DNA of 29,366 bases from positions 1 through 29,366 of IMG/VR virus record IMGVR_UViG_3300034103_001463; one strand, 5' to 3'. This DNA comes from a virus. Shown here one piece after another: positions 9,727-17,368 of the stretch; within the stretch, counting starts at the first letter, position 1, and the number at the start of each line of letters is the position of its first letter. Both the position numbers and the translations under genes were made by a program. The notes under the pieces were generated by a model, which was given only the letters and a program-made list of their open reading frames with translations, did not search any database and was not told where the DNA came from.

Positions 9727-11055
9727 ATGGGTAGAAAATATATAGGACAGGTAAATAATCAGAACTTCGTATATCCAAATTACGAGATGACTGAGTATGA
9801 TGCAGAAATTGTACACAATATTAATAACAACTGTATATCAGGTACGGTAACAAGTTTTAGTGCAACCACTATATCAAGTTCAAGTATTACTTTTACTTAT
9901 AATGGTTCTTATAATTTTAACGGTGCTGACCCATTTAAAGGTGCTATATTAACACCATTAATAGCTACAAATTATTTATCGGTGCACTGTCAAGTTCCAG
10001 GTAATACATATATGAACACGTGGAGGGTCGTAGACACAAGAAGTACGACTTATAACCCACCAACTTTACCTACGTCAGGTTCGTGGACAGGAGACACATT
10101 TACAATCACACCTGCAACATTTGGTTTAGCAAGTTTCACAAGTGGTACGTATTATTTTGAGTTTAGATTTATAGCTGAAAAATGTTTATATAAAATATGT
10201 TCAGCAGTAAGTGTTACAATAACTACTCCAACTCCCACTCCTACAAGAACCGCTACTCCAACCCCTACGCCAACTGCAACTCCTACGCCAACTGCAACTC
10301 CTACGCCAACTGCAACACCTACAAGTACACCTACACCAACAGGACCAACTGCTACGCCAACTCCTACAGCAACACCATCTAACCCTTGTTATTGCTTTCC
10401 AATTGTGGTTACAGGTAGCACATTACCACCACCTGAAGGTGGCGTTATTGCAACATTAGTATATAACGATTGTTTTGGTACACAAATAGCACGTGCTTTT
10501 ACAGTAGGACCTGGCACATATTATCAGTGCATACAAGTTATAAGTAGTGTCGTTCAATATGACCCAGTTGGAACGCAAGGAATAGACCAATCTTATTTAA
10601 CATTAAGTTATTTAACAGGTGATTGTAGAACTGGTTATGTATGTACAGGATATACACCAGCAAGTACAGCAACTCCTACTCCAACTCCAACTGCAACAAG
10701 TGTAGGACCAACGGCTACGCCTACTCCAACACCAACTGCTACAAGTGTAGGACCAACTGCAACTCCAACCCCTACGCCTACGGTTACTCCTACGCCTACT
10801 CCAACTGCAACAGTAGATTATGATTATTATACTGCGGATGTATATCCTTGTAGTGGTTGTGGTGCTTCAATAGACACTATATTGGTAGCGTTTCCTGCAG
10901 GTTCGTCAGTAACAATAAATAGATTTTATTTACCTGTAAGTGGACCTGATGGTAATTCATATAGAATTGCGGCGTCAGCAAGTCCAGGTATTGCTTTCTT
11001 ATTAACAACATCATTCGGCTCATTTACAACTTGTGCATTAGCTTGTGTAGTATAA
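9727..11055 (+). CDS. Virion-associated protein with two Pro-Thr linkers joining three beta domains
   Basis: 442 residues arranged as domain A (1-165), a Pro/Thr/Ala linker (166-218), Cys-containing domain B (219-309), a second linker (310-362) and Cys-containing domain C (363-442). The linkers are runs of PT, PTA and GPTA, resembling the extended linkers of secreted carbohydrate-active proteins. Domain B has several Cys residues (NPCYCFP, CFG, YQC, DCRTGYVC) and domain C has PCSGCG and CALACV. I do not recognise any of the domains. No signal peptide is evident. It lies between the large tail-tip gene and the tape-measure region, so a fibre-like, decoration or surface-adhesion role on the tail is likely. 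The simple repeats make linker length liable to change by slippage or recombination. Confidence 0.6.
   Translation: MGRKYIGQVNNQNFVYPNYEMTEYDAEIVHNINNNCISGTVTSFSATTISSSSITFTYNGSYNFNGADPFKGAILTPLIATNYLSVHCQVPGNTYMNTWRVVDTRSTTYNPPTLPTSGSWTGDTFTITPATFGLASFTSGTYYFEFRFIAEKCLYKICSAVSVTITTPTPTPTRTATPTPTPTATPTPTATPTPTATPTSTPTPTGPTATPTPTATPSNPCYCFPIVVTGSTLPPPEGGVIATLVYNDCFGTQIARAFTVGPGTYYQCIQVISSVVQYDPVGTQGIDQSYLTLSYLTGDCRTGYVCTGYTPASTATPTPTPTATSVGPTATPTPTPTATSVGPTATPTPTPTVTPTPTPTATVDYDYYTADVYPCSGCGASIDTILVAFPAGSSVTINRFYLPVSGPDGNSYRIAASASPGIAFLLTTSFGSFTTCALACVV
10222..10380 (+). repeat. Simple-sequence Pro-Thr linker repeat 1
   Basis: A short-period DNA repeat built from cctacgccaactgcaact-like units encodes residues 166-218 of the gene at 9727. 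Several perfect copies of a 12-18 base unit follow each other, so this stretch is prone to copy-number change and misassembly. Confidence 0.85.
10654..10812 (+). repeat. Pro-Thr linker repeat 2 with a 45-base direct repeat
   Basis: This encodes residues 310-362 of the gene at 9727. The 17-mer ACAAGTGTAGGACCAAC occurs at 10696 and at 10741, exactly 45 bases (15 codons) apart, inside otherwise Pro-Thr-Ala coding sequence. The frame-preserving spacing points to in-frame duplication. Confidence 0.85.
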
Positions 11056-11069
11056 AATAAAAATAGAAT

Positions 11070-11267
11070 ATGATAGTAAAGATAAACGGTATAGAAACAG
11101 AAATTAGCAACTCATTATTTAGTTATGGTGAGATGATAAAAAAGAGGGACGAAATAAACTACATTAGTATAGATTTTTCATCAATCAATCAATTGAAGGG
11201 TGATAAGAACATACTAACAACTTGTTTTAAAGAAACAAAAAAAGAATTATTAGCAAATGGCGAATAA
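11070..11267 (+). CDS. Small protein upstream of the tape measure, possible tail assembly chaperone
   Basis: 65 residues (starts MIVKINGIETEIS), mixed charge, with no recognised domain. It starts 14 bases after the Pro-Thr protein and overlaps the tape-measure start by 11 bases, so the two are probably coupled. The position immediately before the tape measure is where siphoviruses keep the tail assembly chaperone (lambda G/GT or functional equivalents), but this protein is much shorter than usual. A run of seven A (within aca-aaa-aaa-gaa) lies near its 3' end. A -1 slip there would add only about a dozen codons, and the tape measure is in the +1 frame. Function unknown; the chaperone role is positional inference. 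Confidence 0.6.
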   Translation: MIVKINGIETEISNSLFSYGEMIKKRDEINYISIDFSSINQLKGDKNILTTCFKETKKELLANGE

Positions 11268-14200
11268 GAAACTTATAATAGAAACTGAGGTTAAAACCGA
11301 TGGGATTGATAAAGCTGCTGCAAAATTAGGTGAATTAAAAAAAGTAAGCAATAAAATATCTATCCAATATGATATTAACGGGAAACCGTTGGATGTTGTT
11401 ATTGATAAATCATTAAACCTTAGGAAACAAGTTGCTGAATTAACTAAAGCGTTAAGAAGTGTTAGAGAAGGTAGTGATGAATTTAGAGTTTTGGCATCAG
11501 CGTTAGGTGGTGCACAAGACCAACTTGCTGCGTCTAATGCTAAGTCAAGAGACTTATTGGGTTCGTTACAATTAATTCCTGGTCCTATTGGTCAGATTGC
11601 ATCGCAATTAAACGGTGCAATTAGTGCGTTGAAGTTATTCTCAGGATTTAGTTTAAAGGATATTGGGTTTCAATTTAAAGAATTAAATGACGACCTTAAT
11701 GATATTGTTAAAAACCTATTTGGTGTAGGTGGCGCAGCTAATAAAGCTAAAGCAGAATTAGCAGACACTGGCGCAACAGCTCTTAATACAGTAGCAGAAA
11801 TAGAAAATACTGCTGCAACAGGAGAAAATACTAAAGCACAATTAGGTAGTGCTGATGCAAAAGGATTAGATGTAGTTGCAACTAAAAAAGACACACTTAC
11901 TACATTAGAAAATAGTTTAGCGGAAATTGAAAATACAATTGCAATTGAAAAATCTACTTTAGCTAAGAGTAAAGATTTGATGATGCAGTATAATGCAATT
12001 GCTGCAACAGGTGGTGCAAGTAATGCTACGTTAGAACAAGCCATTGCTAATGATATAGAAACTTCATCCGAACGACTTAATACTTTAGAGAAACAAAAAA
12101 ATATTGTAGCTACTGAAATTAGTACAACTAAAACTCAACTTGACACACTTACAAAAGAAGCTAATATAGGTGTAACTGCAAGATTAAGTGCGGCAGTAAG
12201 AGCATTAGCTGGTTCAGTATTATTTTGGGTTGGGGTATTAGCAGCAGCAGGATTTGCGGTATATAAATATCTTTCAGCACAAGAAGAACTTAATAAAGAG
12301 GAACAACAAGGATTAGATATACAGAAAAAATCTGTAGAAGTTGGACAGGAGAACTTAGGTTTATTAAAGAATTTAATTGTTACAGTAAATAAGAGTGGAC
12401 TAACTCAACGTGAAAAGAATAAAGCTGTAAATGAATATAATGAAAAGTTAGGTGAAACATTAGGTAAGGTTAAAACTTACGAAGAATTAGAAAAGAAATT
12501 AATAACTAATGGTCCAAATTATGTAAAGTATTTGGAGATTAAAGCTAAAGCGGAAGCTGCATACGCACTATCTGTTGAAGCTACAAAAGCAGCGTTACTT
12601 AAAGGTGCAGAAGACCCATCAGCAAATGCTACATTTTTTGATAGATTATCAGGTATAGTTGAAAGTAAAAATTATGGTGAAACAGTTAAAAAACAAGGTG
12701 CTGTAAATAGGGATATTCAAAAGAAAGAACTTGAAAAAACTGCAACTGATTATTTTAACTTATTCACTGGTTTCCAAAAAGAAGCAAATACTTTAGCGGA
12801 CCAACTTAAGCTACCTGTTCCTGAAATTAAAATTGACGACAAAAAAACAGACCTTAAGAAGATTGAGAATGATAATAAAGCTGCAAACGCATTATTACTT
12901 AAACTTCAACAAGAAAATAGTGTTAATATATTAAATGAGGAAAGAAAAAGACAGGACGCACAATTAAAGATAGATAAGGAAAATGAGGAAAGGGAAGTAA
13001 ATAATCTTAAATTATCAAAAGATAAAGAGGGATTAAGGGCGCAATTACTTGAACAAATTAGAGTTAAATACGGAATTAAAGTAATTGAACTTAACAAGAA
13101 AAGACAGGAAGAAGATAATAAGACGTTTGATGAAAGTCAAAAGAAAGTAAAAGAATATCAAGATAAGATATTTGAAATATTCAATCAGGCTGATGCGGAT
13201 GAATTATCAAGAAATAAAGCTGCAAGAACTAAGAAATTTGAGGACGATAAAAAAGCAATACAGGATGACACTAACTTCCAAAAACAATCGTTAGAGGAAA
13301 AGATTAGAATATTATTAGCGTTAGAAAAAGCATTCAATCAAGATATTGAAAAGTTAGACGAAGATGAAGCGCAGAAGAACAGGGATAAAAATATTAAGAA
13401 GTTAGAAGATGAATTGAGGTTCTTACAGATTAGAGGTGAGGCATTAAGAGAAGGTACTAAATCATTTTTTGATAATCAACGTGCAATACTTAAAGCTGCA
13501 GAACAGAAAGAATTAAAAGATTTAGAAGATAGAGCAATAAAAGAAAAACTTACAGTAGAACAAGTTGAAAAGGAAAAGTTAGCTATTAAAGAAAAGTATG
13601 CTAAAGCAGGTAAGGATATTGCTAAACAAGAGTTAGACCAATACCTTCAATTTGCTACTGCAATATTAGGTGCAGCACAAAATATTGTAAGTAACTTAAA
13701 TCAAATCAATCAATTACAACAACAGGTTGCAACAGAAAGATTAACTAAGGCGTATATAGAACAAAATGAGCTTGATAAAAAGACCATTACCAATGCAGAA
13801 CAACAAGAAGCTAAGTTATTAGCTAACAAAAAGAAGTTCGCAAAAGATGAAGATGCGTTAAAGAAAAAAGCGTTTGAAGATAATAAGAAAATACAGATTG
13901 CACAAGCGATTATCGGTACATTACAAGGTGCTGTTCAAGCATTCCAATCATTAGCAGTTATTCCTGTTGTAGGTCCTGCATTGGGTGCTGCTGCTGCGGC
14001 TGCTGCTTTAATATTTGGTTATAAGCAAGTTGATTTAATTAAAAAGACACAATACCAATCACAATTAGCATTAACTGAAAGTGAAACTGTAAGTGCACCA
14101 AAATCAAATCCTGGTAGAAACTACGAGAAGGGTGGAATGATTGGTGGAAGAAGACACGCAGAAGGTGGAACGTTGATTGAAGCGGAAAAAGGGGAGGCTA

Positions 14201-14433
14201 TTATGACCCGTGGCGCAGTTGCTACATTTGGTCCTTTATTATCATTAATGAACCAGGCAGGTGGTGGAGTGGCATTTAATTCAAACTTAACAACAACAAG
14301 ACAAGATAATCCAATTGTAAATAAACCTGCACAAGAACAAGCACCATTAATAGTAAAGACATATGTGGTTTCACAAGAATTAACGACTGAAGCACAACGT
14401 CAAGCAAGATTAAAAAACCTATCAACAATTTAA
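11257..14433 (+). CDS. Tail tape measure protein
   Basis: 1058 residues that set tail length and probably enter the host envelope at ejection. Long helical, Lys/Glu-rich coiled-coil regions dominate (about 170-310, 350-480 and 520-880). Two hydrophobic segments are visible, at about residues 321-338 (VLFWVGVLAAAGFAVYKY) and 899-921 (an Ala-rich stretch beginning AVIPVVGPALG). The C-terminal region at ~954-1000 has the tape-measure signature GGMIGGRRHAEGG, then EAEKGEAIMTRGAV, seen at the C-terminus of many phage tape measures. At roughly 1.5 angstrom per residue the tail would be about 150-160 nm, an estimate from the known ruler relation. It is followed by a TAATATG junction to a 41-residue gene. 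No lytic transglycosylase or peptidase domain was seen. Confidence 0.9.
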   Translation: MANKKLIIETEVKTDGIDKAAAKLGELKKVSNKISIQYDINGKPLDVVIDKSLNLRKQVAELTKALRSVREGSDEFRVLASALGGAQDQLAASNAKSRDLLGSLQLIPGPIGQIASQLNGAISALKLFSGFSLKDIGFQFKELNDDLNDIVKNLFGVGGAANKAKAELADTGATALNTVAEIENTAATGENTKAQLGSADAKGLDVVATKKDTLTTLENSLAEIENTIAIEKSTLAKSKDLMMQYNAIAATGGASNATLEQAIANDIETSSERLNTLEKQKNIVATEISTTKTQLDTLTKEANIGVTARLSAAVRALAGSVLFWVGVLAAAGFAVYKYLSAQEELNKEEQQGLDIQKKSVEVGQENLGLLKNLIVTVNKSGLTQREKNKAVNEYNEKLGETLGKVKTYEELEKKLITNGPNYVKYLEIKAKAEAAYALSVEATKAALLKGAEDPSANATFFDRLSGIVESKNYGETVKKQGAVNRDIQKKELEKTATDYFNLFTGFQKEANTLADQLKLPVPEIKIDDKKTDLKKIENDNKAANALLLKLQQENSVNILNEERKRQDAQLKIDKENEEREVNNLKLSKDKEGLRAQLLEQIRVKYGIKVIELNKKRQEEDNKTFDESQKKVKEYQDKIFEIFNQADADELSRNKAARTKKFEDDKKAIQDDTNFQKQSLEEKIRILLALEKAFNQDIEKLDEDEAQKNRDKNIKKLEDELRFLQIRGEALREGTKSFFDNQRAILKAAEQKELKDLEDRAIKEKLTVEQVEKEKLAIKEKYAKAGKDIAKQELDQYLQFATAILGAAQNIVSNLNQINQLQQQVATERLTKAYIEQNELDKKTITNAEQQEAKLLANKKKFAKDEDALKKKAFEDNKKIQIAQAIIGTLQGAVQAFQSLAVIPVVGPALGAAAAAAALIFGYKQVDLIKKTQYQSQLALTESETVSAPKSNPGRNYEKGGMIGGRRHAEGGTLIEAEKGEAIMTRGAVATFGPLLSLMNQAGGGVAFNSNLTTTRQDNPIVNKPAQEQAPLIVKTYVVSQELTTEAQRQARLKNLSTI

Positions 14434-14434
14434 T

Positions 14435-14560
14435 ATGGCTAAGAGTAAATCATCAAACAACAATAAAGTAACATTTGGTAAAAGAAAATGTGGGTCTGCA
14501 AAAAAGTCCTATAATAAACATACACCAAAACCTAAACCTTATCGTTCACAAGGACGTTAA
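14435..14560 (+). CDS. Very small, strongly basic protein (41 aa)
   Basis: The reading frame runs from the ATG in the TAATATG junction with the tape measure to a TAA 20 bases before the protease gene. The product is full of Lys, Arg, Ser and Asn, with motifs TFGKRKCGSAKKSYNKH and a C-terminal KPYRSQGR. I recall similar mini-proteins with a GKRK...YRGQGR pattern next to structural genes in other Bacteroidota phages, but cannot verify this here. The charge suggests nucleic-acid or capsid-interior binding. One Cys, no domain. Confidence 0.6.
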   Translation: MAKSKSSNNNKVTFGKRKCGSAKKSYNKHTPKPKPYRSQGR

Positions 14561-14567
14561 AAATATA

Positions 14568-14575
14568 TATATTTA
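14568..14575 (+). promoter_or_regulatory. TATATTTA motif 13 bases before the protease start
   Basis: Same octamer and same 13-base distance to the ATG as at 9714. It lies in the 20-base gap between the small basic gene and the protease gene. If it is a promoter core, the resulting transcript would be nearly leaderless. Confidence 0.3.
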
Positions 14576-14580
14576 TCAAT

Positions 14581-16074
14581 ATGATTAAGAAAGACAAATT
14601 ATTTGAATTAAAAATTGAGGAGGACGATGACGTTAGTGGTATAGATAGTATATCATTGGTGGATGAACCTGCTATTGAAATTAATTGGATGTACTTCAAC
14701 AAGGTGAAACAACAAGAATTTCATATTCCTGATAATGAGGATGACAAGTATTTAGAAAAATTAAAATCAATTGCACAAGACGAACAGGAATTATTTGACG
14801 AAGGTTGGGTAGTTTCAAAAGTAACTCCAATGGGTAAGGAAGGTTTTATTACTGCACCAGACCCAAACGCAGCATCAGTAGAAAATGAGAAGGAATATAG
14901 AGTTAGATATAAGTACGTATTAAACCCTGCAGCAGGTACTAATCCTGTTATACCAACTACAAGAGATTTTTGTAGGGAATTGGTGCAAAAGAATTACGTA
15001 TGGAGGTTAGAAGATTTGGATGCATTAACAAACGATGAAGGTGACCCTGCAATAGTGTGGCGTGGTGGCTATAATTGCAGGCACTTATGGGCGAGAATAG
15101 AATATAACTACGATGACACCATTAGAAATAAAGCGTCCGTAAATAGGGGTAAAATTGACCCACAAGCACCACTTGACACAAGGGTATTAGGAATGGAGCA
15201 ACCATCAACAGTTGTACCATCGCATCCATCGTTCAGTAAAGTTAATATGGAAAGCGTTAGTGACTATCCTGAAAGTATTAGTAATGCGGCTAAAAGAGGA
15301 ATTAAATTAAATGAAGAAAATGGAAATAAATGCGCCACTCAGACAGGAAAGGTTAGGGCGCAACAATTAGCACAAAAAGAACCTATTAGTTTAGACACCA
15401 TTAAAAGAATGTATAGCTATTTGAGTAGAGCTGAAACATATTATGATGATGCTGACGAAAATAGTGATTGTGGTTACATATCATTTTTGTTATGGGGTGG
15501 TAAGTCAGCATTAAGTTGGGCGGAAAGTAAGTTGAATGATTTTGGTTATGACGTTTCAACTATTGGTGGATATGAAGACCCTGGTGTTAAGAAGAAAAAG
15601 AAAGAAAAGAAGTTTGCACAAGATGAAGAAAAACGTATTATAGTTGGACCTGCGATGGTACCTGATTTAGAAATACCACGTCGTACAAAAGACGGAGAAA
15701 GTTATTCAGTTTATTTTAGTGCTGAGACCATCAAAATGATAAGTGAGAAGTATATGAAGAACCAATATACACGTAACAACGATTTGATGCACGATGGTAC
15801 AGCAGTAAAAGATGTGTACGTAATTGAAAGTTGGATTAAGGAAGATATGGAAGACAAGTCAAACAAGTATGGTTATAATGACCTACCAATCGGTACGTGG
15901 TTTGTTGCAATGAAGGTAGCTAAAACTCCTGAAGGTGATAGAGTGTGGGAAATGGTAAAATCAGGCGAGCTTGCTGGCTACTCGGTCAGCGGATGGTTTG
16001 AAGAAGTGGCTGCGTTCTGTCGTGAAGAAATGTTCCTACAGAAAGTAGTAGAAGTACTTAAAAAATATAAATAA
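14581..16074 (+). CDS. Fused prohead protease: MuF-like segment plus XkdF-type (S78_2) protease domain
   Basis: 497 residues. Residues 1-35 carry the opening typical of XkdF-like prohead proteases (DSISLVDEPAIEINW). Residues ~126-170 hold TTRDFCRELVQKNYVW and GGYNCRHLW, resembling the end of MuF-type minor head proteins. Residues ~228-320 form a third block (SDYPESISNAAKRG, KVRAQQLA, LLWGGKSALSWAESKL) that I recall as a stand-alone conserved region in phage head proteins. After a Lys-rich linker (~335-342), residues ~350-480 match the XkdF protease core (RIIVGPAMVPDLEIPR, H404 in LMHDG, S468 in GYSVSG as likely catalytic pair). Family role: maturation cleavage of scaffold and capsid. The catalytic core is thus separated from its usual N-terminal segment by inserted modules. 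A bidirectional terminator follows. Bases 15961-16020 are visibly less AT-rich than the rest. Confidence 0.8.
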   Translation: MIKKDKLFELKIEEDDDVSGIDSISLVDEPAIEINWMYFNKVKQQEFHIPDNEDDKYLEKLKSIAQDEQELFDEGWVVSKVTPMGKEGFITAPDPNAASVENEKEYRVRYKYVLNPAAGTNPVIPTTRDFCRELVQKNYVWRLEDLDALTNDEGDPAIVWRGGYNCRHLWARIEYNYDDTIRNKASVNRGKIDPQAPLDTRVLGMEQPSTVVPSHPSFSKVNMESVSDYPESISNAAKRGIKLNEENGNKCATQTGKVRAQQLAQKEPISLDTIKRMYSYLSRAETYYDDADENSDCGYISFLLWGGKSALSWAESKLNDFGYDVSTIGGYEDPGVKKKKKEKKFAQDEEKRIIVGPAMVPDLEIPRRTKDGESYSVYFSAETIKMISEKYMKNQYTRNNDLMHDGTAVKDVYVIESWIKEDMEDKSNKYGYNDLPIGTWFVAMKVAKTPEGDRVWEMVKSGELAGYSVSGWFEEVAAFCREEMFLQKVVEVLKKYK

Positions 16075-16078
16075 AAAT

Positions 16079-16105
16079 AAACCCCTCAATTACGAGGGGT
16101 TTTTT
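16079..16105. terminator. Bidirectional intrinsic terminator between convergent genes
   Basis: A perfect 9-bp stem, AAACCCCTC (16079-16087) with GAGGGGTTT (16094-16102), has a six-base loop and continues into a T run to 16105 on the plus strand. On the minus strand it is followed by T-rich sequence complementary to 16069-16081. It sits between the protease stop and the stop of the minus-strand gene, so it serves both. Confidence 0.9.
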
Positions 16106-16106
16106 G

Positions 16107-16388
16107 TTATACTACTTCTTTATAAAGTTCCAACATAAACTCAAATAAGTCATATTTTTCTTGATGGTCTTTCCATCTATCTTTTAGCAACTCATAATTT
16201 TCACCAACCCAATTGTACATATCATTTGCGTATGGTTTTTTACCACTATCACAAATTGCTATAACAAACAACTCGTAAGGAATATCCTTTCTTTTGTGTG
16301 TGTTAGTGTCTAAATAATCGTTATAAATACCCTCTTTATTAGTTGAATAAAAGGTAGTTACATTTTCAAGGTAGTTTCTTAATTTCAT
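16107..16388 (-). CDS. Hypothetical 93-aa protein on the opposite strand within the structural block (moron-like)
   Basis: Product starts MKLRNYLENVTTFY and ends ELYKEVV. It is acidic/aromatic, predicted helical, with no recognised family. It is the only minus-strand gene between the tail fibre and the HNH gene. It has its own terminator and a good Bacteroidota-type promoter (-33 TTTG at 16468, -7 TAATTTTG at 16440), giving a leader of roughly 45 bases. Independent transcription with host-type signals inside a virion gene block is the hallmark of a moron, a gene expressed apart from the lytic programme, often affecting host fitness or superinfection. That role is inference; only the arrangement is seen. 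Confidence 0.7.
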   Translation of the reverse strand: MKLRNYLENVTTFYSTNKEGIYNDYLDTNTHKRKDIPYELFVIAICDSGKKPYANDMYNWVGENYELLKDRWKDHQEKYDLFEFMLELYKEVV

Positions 16389-16439
16389 CTTATTTGGTGT
16401 TCAGATTATGACCTGTTCCCGTATTTAATTATTGTTCCA

Positions 16440-16471
16440 CAAAATTAAATAACTTTTACCAAACCACCAAA
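16440..16471 (-). promoter_or_regulatory. Host-type promoter for the minus-strand gene (TTTG-N20-TAATTTTG)
   Basis: Read on the minus strand, TTTG (16471-16468) is followed by 20 bases and then TAATTTTG (16447-16440). This matches the Bacteroidota consensus of a -33 TTG/TTTG and a -7 TAnnTTTG at normal spacing. A second TTTG at 16463-16460 is only 12 bases away and is probably incidental. The start point would be about 16434, upstream of the ATG at 16388. Confidence 0.65.
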
Positions 16472-16477
16472 AAAAAC

Positions 16478-16498
16478 TTTTCCACATACTTATCCACA
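16478..16498 (+). other. Two DnaA-box-like 9-mers in an AT-rich gap
   Basis: TTTTCCACA (16478-16486) and TTATCCACA (16490-16498) lie 12 bases apart in the same orientation. The second is an exact match to the consensus DnaA box. AT-rich sequence surrounds them. They could mark a DnaA-responsive origin or promoter, or be chance; a further TTTTCCACA is seen at 25413. The rest of the gap 16389-16590 holds promoters only and no gene. Confidence 0.3.
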
Positions 16499-16544
16499 TT
16501 ATTTTAACTATTTTGGGGAAAAAGTGGGAATATATACATAAATG

Positions 16545-16552
16545 TATATTTA
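16545..16552 (+). promoter_or_regulatory. TATATTTA motif upstream of the scaffold-capsid cassette
   Basis: The octamer lies 46 bases before the scaffold ATG, downstream of a terminator, where a promoter for the capsid cassette is needed. A transcript from here would have a leader of about 35 bases. The upstream TTTTGG (16511-16516) is too far away for a normal -33 element. Confidence 0.35.
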
Positions 16553-16590
16553 GTAATAGAATTAATAAACAAATAAAAATTAAATAGATT

Positions 16591-17346
16591 ATGTCTAATC
16601 CAAAAAACGCTATTAACGAGATTAAGAAATTAATGGTTCAGTTTGGTTTTATGACCGAAGAAGCTACACCTCTATCATTCAAATTAGTGGACGGAACAAG
16701 TATAAACGCTGAGGCGTTAGAAGTTGGTAAGTCAGTTGTTAAAATCAGCGAACAATTTGAAGCAGTGTCTTTAGAAGACGGTACTTACCGCACTAAGGAC
16801 AATTTTGAGATTGAAGTTTCTAACGGTGAAATTACTGCTGTTAAAGAAATTTTCGTTGAAGCAAAATTAAAAGATGGTACTATCGTTAAGGTTGAAGGTG
16901 AAGGTTTAGCTGAAGGTGCTGCTGTAAAAGTAATTACCGAAGATATGCCTGATGGTATTGCTGCACCCGATGGTCTCCATATGTTAGAAGATGGAACTGA
17001 AATTGAAACTAAAGAAGGTTTAATCGTTTCTATTAAAGAAGCAATTAAAGAAGGTGACGCTGAAGTAGATGCTTCAGAAGATGCAATGCCAGAAGGTGTT
17101 GACGGTGGTGACCCAATTCAAATTGAATTAATAGAAATGTTAAAGGACTTTATGAAAAAAATGGCTGAGAAAATGTCTCAAATGGAGAACAAAATGTACT
17201 CAGTTGAAAATGAATTTAACGCATTTAAAAAAGAACCTGCTGCTAAGAAAATAGCTGACGGTAAAACAGAATTTAATAATGTTTCTAATGGTGCTGATGA
17301 TAAAGTGTCATCAGTATTAGCTTTTAGAAACGCAAATAAAAAATAA
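16591..17346 (+). CDS. Putative scaffold / capsid assembly protein
   Basis: 251 residues, acidic, located immediately before the major capsid gene, the classical scaffold position. Residues ~25-155 contain four or five repeats of a short beta unit of the form L-x-D-G-T-x(n)-E-x-x-x-x-I (LVDGTSINAEALEVGK, LEDGTYRTKDNF, LKDGTIVKVEGEGL, LEDGTEIETKEG). A Met/Lys/Glu-rich helix follows at ~178-215 (LIEMLKDFMKKMAEKMSQME), probably a coiled coil. The tail is polar and ends in RNANKK. In family terms, scaffolds guide capsid assembly and are degraded by the prohead protease, here encoded just upstream. The repeated beta units are unusual for a scaffold and may reflect a fused decoration-type domain. 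The assignment rests on position and composition. Confidence 0.6.
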   Translation: MSNPKNAINEIKKLMVQFGFMTEEATPLSFKLVDGTSINAEALEVGKSVVKISEQFEAVSLEDGTYRTKDNFEIEVSNGEITAVKEIFVEAKLKDGTIVKVEGEGLAEGAAVKVITEDMPDGIAAPDGLHMLEDGTEIETKEGLIVSIKEAIKEGDAEVDASEDAMPEGVDGGDPIQIELIEMLKDFMKKMAEKMSQMENKMYSVENEFNAFKKEPAAKKIADGKTEFNNVSNGADDKVSSVLAFRNANKK

Positions 17347-17368
17347 TTAAAAAACAAAAAAACGAATT

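Noticed and set aside
10197-10382. Plus-strand frame within the Pro-Thr linker; a similar one lies at 10641-10823
   Set aside because: Tyr/Ser/Asn repeats produced by reading the simple repeat in another frame.
11235-11275. Programmed frameshift linking the small gene to the tape measure
   Set aside because: The A7 run permits a -1 slip, but that frame stops after about a dozen codons, while the tape measure is in the +1 frame.
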